Positions 44,501-50,192 of a stretch of 50,192 bases of DNA are shown one piece after another; position 1 is the stretch's first letter; every line of letters begins with the position of its first letter. The translations under genes were made by a program, and so were the position numbers. This DNA is from an uncultured Prevotella sp. (GTDB taxonomy: Bacteria > Bacteroidota > Bacteroidia > Bacteroidales > Bacteroidaceae): the NCBI GenBank assembly GCA_947304695.1, contig CAMZBS010000004.1:1-50192 (forward strand), in the 5' to 3' direction. A model generated the notes under the pieces. It made no database searches. It was not told the DNA's origin and saw nothing but the letters and a program-made list of their open reading frames with translations.

Positions 44501-46067
44501 CACGGGAGGCTTCGATGCCTTCTCGTTCGACATCACCTCAAAGCTGCAGCCCGGTACCAACACGCTCACCGTGATGGTCACCGACAATACCGACGAAGTC
44601 ACCCAGCCCCTGGGCAAGCAGCGCTATAATCCTGGCGGGGCAGGCAGCATCTGGTACACTCAGGTGTCGGGCATCTGGCAGACTGTATGGCTGGAGCCTG
44701 TGGCATCGCAGCATATCACCGACGTGCGCACCACTTCCGACGTAGACAATAGCCAGCTCACCGTTGATGTACGCTGCGGTTCGCCCTCAGAGACCACCCA
44801 GGCAAACGTAGTCCTGAAGTATGACGGACAGAAAGTGGCCGAGGGCAGTGCCCCCATTGGTACGCCCGTCACGCTCAGTGTGCAGAACGCTAGGCTGTGG
44901 AGCCCCTCTTCACCCCATCTTTACGACGTGGAAGTGACGCTTTTGGATGCAGGTAAGGAGGTTGACCGTGTGGAGAGCTATGCCGCCTTGCGCAAGATTT
45001 CTACCCGAAAACTGGCAAATGGCGAATGGCGAATGCAGCTGAACAATCAGGACCTGTTCCAGTTCGGCCCCCTTGACCAAGGCTACTGGCCCGATGGCCT
45101 TTATACGGCACCAACTGACGAGGCCCTGCTCTATGACGTGCAGAAGACCAAAGACTGGGGCTTCAACATGATTCGCAAGCACATGAAGGTGGAGCCCGCC
45201 CGCTGGTATTACCATTGCGACCGCCTGGGCCTGCTGGTCTGGCAGGACATGCCTGCACTGGGGCGTAGCGACGAGCCTTGGGTAACCCGTGAGTGGAGTA
45301 CCAAGCCCGGCAAGCACACCACCGCCGTGGAGTCGGCCTTCAAGAACCAGTGGAAGGAAATCATCGAGGAGCATCTGAGCAATCCCTGTATCGTTGTCTG
45401 GACGCCGTTCAACGAGAGCTGGGGACAGTTTAAGACCTCAGAGATTGTAGACTACACCCGTTCCGTTGACAACACCCGGCTGATTAACGCTGCCAGTGGC
45501 GGCAACCACTATGAAGGCGTGGGCGATATGGTCGACCTCCACGACTACGACCGCCCGCCACACATCTACCTCTACGACCCCAGCCGTCCCGTGGTGCTGG
45601 GTGAGTTCGGCGGTCTGGGCCGCCACATTACAGACCACCGCTGGTATGAGAACGCAGCAACCACCTACGTCAACTACGACAACGAGCAGAAACTCACCGA
45701 TGCCTACGTTGCCAACACAGAGGCCGTGATCTCGATGGCGAAGGATGCCACTGCAAACGATGGCGGGAAGGCCGCCTTCTGTGCCGCAGTCTATACGCAG
45801 ACCACCGACGTGGAGACCGAAGTGAACGGTCTGATGACCTACGACCGCGAGGTGATCAAAGTCAATGAGCAGCGTGTGCGTGAGGTGAACCTCCGACTGG
45901 CTTCCGTCTATAACGACGAAGCTTCGCAAATCATTTCCATTCCCTCCGACAGCCATGTGCTTCAGACCATCTACAATCTTTCAGGCATGCAGACCGACAG
46001 CCTTTCGCGCGGCATCAACATTGTGCGGCTGGACGACGGCACCGTCTGCAAAGTCTATGGGAAATAA
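41592..46067 (+). CDS. fusion of a DUF4965 glutaminase-like module and a GH2 glycoside hydrolase
   Basis: The 1491-residue product has one signal peptide (MKLKQFIATALLMLLPGAITAQ). Residues about 25-838 parallel the whole protein at 4252: RLPSVPLLVNDPYFSFWSPF, SHDDVFELYVNGTKVIG, KENNSNGCVNTVDLTYPSAP, CTDDFAGHWAHNANLSIKAI and the end FRARSVIGGHWMRVLMDK. The stand-alone paralogue stops at that point. Residues about 850-1440 are a GH2 enzyme: sugar-binding sandwich (LVRSDWQNLNGLWQYAI, YLWYQREFTIPDDW), Ig-like domain, then TIM barrel with the acid/base Glu in PFNESWGQFK near 1275 and the nucleophile Glu in VVLGEFGGLG near 1338. A tail (IYNLSGMQTDSLSRGINIVR) ends it. GH2 covers beta-galactosidase, beta-mannosidase, beta-glucuronidase and others. 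A 7-mer repeat is embedded at residues about 1142-1147. Confidence 0.93.
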   Translation: MKLKQFIATALLMLLPGAITAQKTEYFEPYKSNAMRLPSVPLLVNDPYFSFWSPFDKLTDGSVRHWTDVEKPMEGLLRVDGKNYRWMGNGQSFLLKPIAPMSDAGDSWTGRVSYTKQNNTNWTARSFNDSSWKEEKAAWGTKGEYPNVNNSWTDTNSDIYVRRTVTLTAEDLQKDLWIEFSHDDVFELYVNGTKVIGTGETWIQGETHQLTSEEKRKLVAGENVIAAHCHNTSGGAYIDFGLFENVYQTGADVLTATQKSVDVMATSTYYTFSCGPVDLDVVFTAPMIITDLDLVSTPINYISYQVRSADGKAHDVQFYLSTTPRLTVNEPAQAVDASIVTEDGVRYAKAGSTAQNVLGRAGDLICIDWGYLYISGQNGQVSVAPTAVMESTFTTTGQLAAYAGEVKNETPCYMTTLAYAHDFGSTTQDASYMLIGYDEVKDIRYFNKDYKGYWARNGKTIFQAFGEMNSQYASIMERCRQQDKTIYDDGLASGNVKYAELLSASYRQVLAAHKLFQDDGGRLLYFSKENNSNGCVNTVDLTYPSAPLFLLYNTELQKGMMTSIFEYQRTGRWNKDWAAHDLGTYPHANGQVYGGDMPLEESGNMLTLAAMISKIEGNTNWVNTYWSICTRWVNYLVSNGQDPDTQLCTDDFAGHWAHNANLSIKAIMGIAGYAEMCRMRGREDLYTRYMDIAKKMAQVWEIDARDGDHYKLAFDRGGSWSQKYNLVWDKLWGINIFPKQVQEREIKYYLTKQNIYGLPLDSREQYTKSDWIIWTASMAPDTETFLKFTDPMWKWYNETTDRVPMCDWYYTDSKRMRGFRARSVIGGHWMRVLMDKYAPQTEETGWAPQGYKIKTRWAAEVSPQNPLPEYPRPQLVRSDWQNLNGLWQYAITPQTQRSIPTAWDGQILVPFPVESSLSGVMRMLDKNSYLWYQREFTIPDDWSGRNVVLNFGAVDYTARIYINGTSIGTHTGGFDAFSFDITSKLQPGTNTLTVMVTDNTDEVTQPLGKQRYNPGGAGSIWYTQVSGIWQTVWLEPVASQHITDVRTTSDVDNSQLTVDVRCGSPSETTQANVVLKYDGQKVAEGSAPIGTPVTLSVQNARLWSPSSPHLYDVEVTLLDAGKEVDRVESYAALRKISTRKLANGEWRMQLNNQDLFQFGPLDQGYWPDGLYTAPTDEALLYDVQKTKDWGFNMIRKHMKVEPARWYYHCDRLGLLVWQDMPALGRSDEPWVTREWSTKPGKHTTAVESAFKNQWKEIIEEHLSNPCIVVWTPFNESWGQFKTSEIVDYTRSVDNTRLINAASGGNHYEGVGDMVDLHDYDRPPHIYLYDPSRPVVLGEFGGLGRHITDHRWYENAATTYVNYDNEQKLTDAYVANTEAVISMAKDATANDGGKAAFCAAVYTQTTDVETEVNGLMTYDREVIKVNEQRVREVNLRLASVYNDEASQIISIPSDSHVLQTIYNLSGMQTDSLSRGINIVRLDDGTVCKVYGK
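45014..45034 (+). repeat. GGCGAAT tandem repeat inside the GH2 module
   Basis: Three 7-base units (GGCAAAT GGCGAAT GGCGAAT) occur in frame and encode ANGEWRM. On the opposite strand they read ATTCGCC/ATTTGCC, close to the TCATTTG unit at 17346-17373. Confidence 0.55.
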
Positions 46068-46096
46068 AAAACTCTTAACTTCACCTCTTTATAATA

Positions 46097-47596
46097 ATGA
46101 AAAGCGTAATTACAATAATGGCAGCCGCCATGCTGCTGATGGCCTGCGGAACCAAGGCTGCCGAAGTGCAGGAAGACCAGGCCGACGACAATCAGCCGTC
46201 GTTTGGAGCCGAGTACATTCAGATGACAGCCGATGCAAGCATCCCCGTGGGACAGTCCAAGCGCCCGCCAGTGGAACAGCGTCTGTTTGCTTCGCAGGCC
46301 ATTGACCAGAAAATAGAAAAGGTGAAACAGCAACTCAGTGGCAATCCCTATCTGGCATGGATGTTTGAGAACTGCTTCCCTAACACGCTGGAAACGACCG
46401 CCCACTACAGCGTGGTCGACGGTGACGACGACACGTTTGTCTACACGGGCGACATTGCAGCCATGTGGCTGCGCGACTCAGGTGCCCAAGTGTGGCCCTA
46501 CGTGCAGTTTGCCACCGATGACCCTCAGCTCGCAAAGCTCATTCGAGGCGTCATCCTGCGTCAGTTCAAGAGCATCAACCTCGACCCCTATGCCAATGCC
46601 TTCTATCAGGACACCACTCAGGTGGGCGAATGGAAAAGCGACCAGACCGCGATGAAGCCAGGCGTCCATGAGCGCAAATACGAAATAGACTCTGAATGTT
46701 ATCCTATCCGACTGGCCTACCACTACTGGAAGACAACAGGCGACGCCACCCTGTTTGGCTCTGTGTGGCTCAAGGCCGTTGACAATATCTTGACCGTGTT
46801 CCGTGAGCAGCAGCATAAGAACGGAACGGGCAGCTATCGCTTCAAGCGCACCACCGACCGTCAATTCGACACTGTGGGCTGGGACGGCAAGGGCCACCCC
46901 GTGAAGCCCATTGGCCTTATAGCCTCCTTCTTCCGTCCCAGCGACGATGCCACGGTGTTTCCCTTCCTCGTGCCCTCCAACTTCATGGCCGTGTCCTCCC
47001 TCCGCAAGGCCGCTGAGATCCTCACCACAGTGAACCACGATACCGCCCGGGCCCGCCAGTGCAACGAGCTGGCCAGCGAGGTAGAACAGGCCCTGCGCAA
47101 GCATGCCGTGGTAGAACATCCGAAATACGGCAAGATCTACGCCTTTGAGGTCGACGGCTACGGCAGCCACCTTTTGATGGACGATGCCAACGTGCCCTCG
47201 CTTCTGGCCATGGGCTATCTGGGCGACGTGCCGCTGAACGACCCCATCTATCAGAACACCCGTCGTTTCGTGTGGTCTGCCGACAACCCCTCCTTTTTCA
47301 GCGGCAAGGCCGGTGAGGGCATCGGCGGCCCCCATGTGGGTCACGACATGCCTTGGCCCATGTCTATCATGATGCTGGCTTTCACCAGTCAGGACGACGC
47401 CGAGATTCGTCATTGCATAGAGATGCTCATACGCACCGATGCAGGCACAGGCTTCATCCATGAGTCGTTCCATAAGGATGATGCCACTAATTATACCCGC
47501 CCCTGGTTTGCTTGGCAGAACACCCTTTTCGGTGAGCTCATCCTGAAGCTGCTGGCCGATGGAAAGGCAGACCTGCTCAACAGTTGTCAACGGTAA
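46097..47596 (+). CDS. GH125 exo-alpha-1,6-mannosidase lipoprotein
   Basis: The 499-residue protein has a lipoprotein signal ending AMLLMAC (Cys17). GH125 (former DUF1237) motifs are plain: NTLETTAHYSVVDGDDDTFV, YTGDIAAMWLRDSGAQVWPY, FYQDTTQVGEWKSDQTAM, YEIDSECYPIRLAYHYWKTT with the predicted general acid Asp near 198, GGPHVGHDMPWPMSIMMLAF, and TGFIHESFHKDD with the predicted base Glu near 456. GH125 enzymes are metal-independent inverting exo-alpha-1,6-mannosidases that finish the debranched mannan backbone. It follows the fusion gene by 29 bases and precedes the GH18-like gene by 9, so it belongs to the second operon. Confidence is high for family and likely linkage. Confidence 0.95.
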   Translation: MKSVITIMAAAMLLMACGTKAAEVQEDQADDNQPSFGAEYIQMTADASIPVGQSKRPPVEQRLFASQAIDQKIEKVKQQLSGNPYLAWMFENCFPNTLETTAHYSVVDGDDDTFVYTGDIAAMWLRDSGAQVWPYVQFATDDPQLAKLIRGVILRQFKSINLDPYANAFYQDTTQVGEWKSDQTAMKPGVHERKYEIDSECYPIRLAYHYWKTTGDATLFGSVWLKAVDNILTVFREQQHKNGTGSYRFKRTTDRQFDTVGWDGKGHPVKPIGLIASFFRPSDDATVFPFLVPSNFMAVSSLRKAAEILTTVNHDTARARQCNELASEVEQALRKHAVVEHPKYGKIYAFEVDGYGSHLLMDDANVPSLLAMGYLGDVPLNDPIYQNTRRFVWSADNPSFFSGKAGEGIGGPHVGHDMPWPMSIMMLAFTSQDDAEIRHCIEMLIRTDAGTGFIHESFHKDDATNYTRPWFAWQNTLFGELILKLLADGKADLLNSCQR

Positions 47597-47605
47597 AGAA
47601 GAAAG

Positions 47606-48880
47606 ATGACGCAGCGATTATATACCATGATGACCCTTGTCATCCTGATGTGCAGCGAACTGCTCGCACAGGGTGGCAGCGGGGTCTACGTGGGAGGCCA
47701 CATCCGTAGGCAGCGGCCTTCAACGGTTACGAAACTGAAAGAGTCAGGGTTTACTTACGTCATACTTTTCAATGTCAATGTTGAACAGGACGGCACGCTG
47801 ACTACCGATGGTGAGACCATCTGCAAGGACGGACAATACGTGTTTGCCAACGAGCAGCCTTTCTATGCCGACGATGTGAAAGCACTGAAGACATGGCCCA
47901 CTGGTATTGAGCGCATCGAGATTTGTATCGGAGGCTGGGGAAATGAGTCCTACAGCCGTATTCGTAGCCTCATCGAAAAGGAAGGAACTGGTTCCGGCAG
48001 CATCCTCTACCGTAATTTCTGGGCATTGAAGCAGGCCATTCCTGAGATTGATGCCGTGAACAATGACGATGAGCATGCCTACCACGCAGCATCGGCCGTG
48101 GAATTCCACACCATGATGTATGATTTGGGCTACAAGACCACCGTGGCTCCCTATACGAATAAAAAGTACTGGGAGTCGCTGGTAAGTGGGCTGAATAAAA
48201 ATCGCAGTCAGGCTTGTGACCGTGTGCTCATACAATGTTATGATGGCGGTGCCACCAACAATCCCTCTGATTGGAAACTGGACAACCTTCCCGTACATGC
48301 TGGACGTACCAACTATCAGACCGGCATGAACACTTCTGTGGAACAGATGAAGACGTGGCGAGACAACAACGGTGTGGTTGGGGGATTCGTCTGGGTATAC
48401 AATGATGAGACGTGGAACCTTAACCAGTGGGCTGCAGCCATCAACCATGTGTTTCCTACAAGACAGGTGGATACCCCCGCTGTCACAGTCTATACAGCAA
48501 ACGATTTTGGTGGAGAACCTGTTCAACTGCCCGTGGGGCGTTTCAGCAAAGGCGAACTGGCTGTTTATGGACTTGCCGATAAGACCATTGCCTCGTTTCA
48601 GCTGAGCACAGGTTATAAAATGACAGCATACATTTCCGCTGACCTTTCAGGAAGTACGAAGAAAGTGTGGAGCAACGGTGAACAGGTGCAGCAGCTTGGG
48701 GCATGGGCAAGAAGGATTTCTTCTGTTGAAATAGAGAGGGAAGACCCTGATGCCATTGAAGGCATCACAACAGTTTCTAACAATTCTGTTGCCAGAGTCT
48801 ACGACCTGCAAGGCCGAAAGTCTCAGCACTCCCACCCTGGCATCTACATTAAGGAAGGAAAGAAAATAATCATACAATGA
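47606..48880 (+). CDS. GH18-like (endo-beta-N-acetylglucosaminidase-type) protein with beta/gamma-crystallin domain
   Basis: The product is 424 residues with a signal peptide (MTQRLYTMMTLVILMCSELLAQ). Residues about 25-285 look like a GH18 TIM barrel: YVGGHIRRQRP, GFTYVILFNVNVEQDG, IEICIGGWGN for strand 3, IDAVNNDDEHAY for strand 4, RVLIQCYDGG for strand 6 and GGFVWVYNDETW for strand 8. The strand-4 motif fits DxxDxDxE with one change (D149, N152, D154, E156), so the acid Glu and its partner Asp are kept; EndoH-type enzymes have a similar DGVDFDDEY. Residues about 290-375 match a beta/gamma-crystallin Greek-key pair (VTVYTANDFGGEPVQLPVGR; SFQLSTGYKMTAYISADLSG). The tail YDLQGRKSQHSHPGIYIKEG ends it. 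Cleavage of a chitobiose core is the best guess. The stop overlaps the GH38 start by ATGA. Confidence 0.8.
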   Translation: MTQRLYTMMTLVILMCSELLAQGGSGVYVGGHIRRQRPSTVTKLKESGFTYVILFNVNVEQDGTLTTDGETICKDGQYVFANEQPFYADDVKALKTWPTGIERIEICIGGWGNESYSRIRSLIEKEGTGSGSILYRNFWALKQAIPEIDAVNNDDEHAYHAASAVEFHTMMYDLGYKTTVAPYTNKKYWESLVSGLNKNRSQACDRVLIQCYDGGATNNPSDWKLDNLPVHAGRTNYQTGMNTSVEQMKTWRDNNGVVGGFVWVYNDETWNLNQWAAAINHVFPTRQVDTPAVTVYTANDFGGEPVQLPVGRFSKGELAVYGLADKTIASFQLSTGYKMTAYISADLSGSTKKVWSNGEQVQQLGAWARRISSVEIEREDPDAIEGITTVSNNSVARVYDLQGRKSQHSHPGIYIKEGKKIIIQ

Positions 48881-50192
48881 ACACCAAAATTTTTGCCACA
48901 GCATTAGTGGCCTGTGCCTTCTCCCTGACGGTACAAGCCCAGGATAAGACAATGAAAGCCTACATGGTGGCCGATGCCCACTTAGACACTCAGTGGAACT
49001 GGGATGTCCAGGCCACCATTCGCAATCACATTCGTAACACGCTCACGCAGAACCTCTTCCTTTTGAAGAAGTATCCTGAATACATCTTCAACTTTGAAGG
49101 GGCTGTGAAATATGCCTGGATGAAGGAATACTATCCTGAGCTTTTCAATGAGATGAAACCCTATGTGGCCAATGGAAGATGGCATCTTACAGGCAGTGGA
49201 TGGGATGCCAATGAAGTCATCATTGGCTCACCTGAGTCGTGGATACGCAACATTCTACTTGGTCAGACTTTCTACCGTAACGAGTTTAATACTGAGAGTA
49301 CAGACGTGTTCCTGCCCGACTGCTTTGGCTTCGGCTATACGCTGCCCACGCTCGCCGCTCATTGCGGACTCATTGGATTCTCATCGCAGAAACTTGGCTG
49401 GCGTACGCAGCCTTTCTACGAAGGAAACAAACGTTATCCCTTCACCATCGGTTTGTGGCAGGGCATTGACGGTAGTCGCATCATGATGGTTCATGGCTTT
49501 GGTTACGGGCAACGTTGGAACGACGATGATTTGTCGCAAAACAAGCAGCTCATCCGTGAAATCGCTGAAAGCCCGCTCAAGCAAGTCTACCGTTACTATG
49601 GTACTGGCGACATTGGTGGCTCGCCTAACATAGCCTCCGTGCGTGCTGTGGAAAAGGGCATTACGGGAAGTGGCCCCGTGCAAATAGTCAGTGCCACCAG
49701 CGACCAGCTGTATAAGGACTACCTGCCCTATGAGAACCATCCTGAACTGCCAGTGTTTGACGGTGAACTCACCATGGATGTACACGGCAACGGATGTTAC
49801 ACCTCACAGGCTGCCATGAAGCTCTACAACAGGCAGAACGAGCACCTTGGCGATGCTGCTGAGCGTGCTGCTGTCATGGCCGACTGGCTTGGTGCTGCAA
49901 GCTATCCGCGACAAATGCTTACTGAGGCATGGCAGCGTGTCATTTGGCATCAGTTCCATGACGACCTTACTGGCACCAGTATTCCCCGTGCCTATGAATT
50001 CTCATGGAACGACGAACTGCTCAGCCTTAAAGCCTTTGCCGATGTCCTCACTCACAGTGTCAGTGCTATTGCCGGTCGGATGGATACCAACGTTGATGGA
50101 CAGCCCATCGTTGTCTACAACAATGAAGCATTCCCCGTCACAACTGTTTGCAAGATTAATCTGCCCGAGGAGTGGAAAGGCAAAGCTTGTCG
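48877..50192 (+). CDS. GH38 alpha-mannosidase, 3' end cut by window
   Basis: The ATG at 48877 overlaps the previous stop (ATGA) and the frame stays open to the window end, giving 438 residues. A signal peptide is present (MNTKIFATALVACAFSLTVQAQ). GH38 motifs: ADAHLDTQWNWD with zinc ligands His35 and Asp37, LPDCFGFGYTLPTLAAHCG with the nucleophile/ligand Asp near 148, VHGFGYGQRWNDDD, DVHGNGCYTSQAAMKLYNRQ and WHQFHDDLTGTSIPRAYEFS. GH38 enzymes are zinc-dependent retaining alpha-mannosidases acting on alpha-1,2, 1,3 or 1,6 links in N-glycans and mannan. About half of a normal 850-1000-residue protein is visible; the rest lies beyond base 50192. It is the last visible gene of the second operon. 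Confidence 0.94.
   Translation, partial: MNTKIFATALVACAFSLTVQAQDKTMKAYMVADAHLDTQWNWDVQATIRNHIRNTLTQNLFLLKKYPEYIFNFEGAVKYAWMKEYYPELFNEMKPYVANGRWHLTGSGWDANEVIIGSPESWIRNILLGQTFYRNEFNTESTDVFLPDCFGFGYTLPTLAAHCGLIGFSSQKLGWRTQPFYEGNKRYPFTIGLWQGIDGSRIMMVHGFGYGQRWNDDDLSQNKQLIREIAESPLKQVYRYYGTGDIGGSPNIASVRAVEKGITGSGPVQIVSATSDQLYKDYLPYENHPELPVFDGELTMDVHGNGCYTSQAAMKLYNRQNEHLGDAAERAAVMADWLGAASYPRQMLTEAWQRVIWHQFHDDLTGTSIPRAYEFSWNDELLSLKAFADVLTHSVSAIAGRMDTNVDGQPIVVYNNEAFPVTTVCKINLPEEWKGKAC

Overview
The window reads as Bacteroidota DNA, most likely Prevotellaceae (Prevotella, Segatella or Xylanibacter type). The signs are SusC/SusD pairs, a hybrid two-component regulator, TAnnTTTG-type -7 promoter boxes with TTTG -33 boxes, almost no Shine-Dalgarno sequences, and short tandem repeats between and inside genes. 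The genus is an inference, because no rRNA or marker gene is present. No tRNA, rRNA, CRISPR array, insertion sequence or phage gene was seen.

Layout. Positions 1-2864 hold the end of a neighbouring unit: a truncated GH43 enzyme and an unrecognised secreted alpha/alpha-barrel-like protein. A convergent GH43-like lipoprotein follows, which appears to have lost two of three catalytic carboxylates. Positions 4252-25535 form one long forward operon-like array: a DUF4965 glutaminase-like protein, an IPT/TIG-NHL lipoprotein, SusC, SusD, a DUF1735-type surface lipoprotein, GH92, two GH76 proteins, a membrane acyltransferase, an MFS sugar transporter, a ROK sugar kinase and mannose-6-phosphate isomerase. 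A structured 498-bp gap separates it from a reverse-strand block: an anaerobic sulfatase-maturase-like radical SAM protein, a 1794-residue modular secreted protein and a hybrid two-component system. Divergent from the regulator are a GH43 enzyme and a second modular protein related to the giant one. Positions 41592-50192 form a second forward catabolic operon: a DUF4965-GH2 fusion, GH125, a GH18-like protein with a beta/gamma-crystallin domain, and GH38 (cut by the window end).

How it fits together (inference from families). GH76 endo-alpha-1,6-mannanases, GH92 and GH38 alpha-mannosidases and a GH125 exo-alpha-1,6-mannosidase point to alpha-mannan, either fungal or yeast mannan or high-mannose glycoprotein glycan. 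Surface lipoproteins and SusCD would capture and import fragments. Periplasmic exo-enzymes would release mannose. The MFS protein, ROK kinase and ManA would carry mannose to fructose-6-phosphate. The hybrid two-component system probably senses a released oligosaccharide. The GH18-like, GH2 and GH43 enzymes suggest a more complex substrate than plain mannan, such as N-glycan cores or galactofuranose-decorated fungal mannan.

The least explained items are the DUF4965-GH2 fusion, the GH18/crystallin protein, the degenerate GH43 lipoprotein, the two related giant modular proteins, a C-terminal tail shared by seven secreted proteins, a near-perfect 69-nt inverted repeat at 41387-41455, and 7-8-mer repeats that have entered coding sequence.
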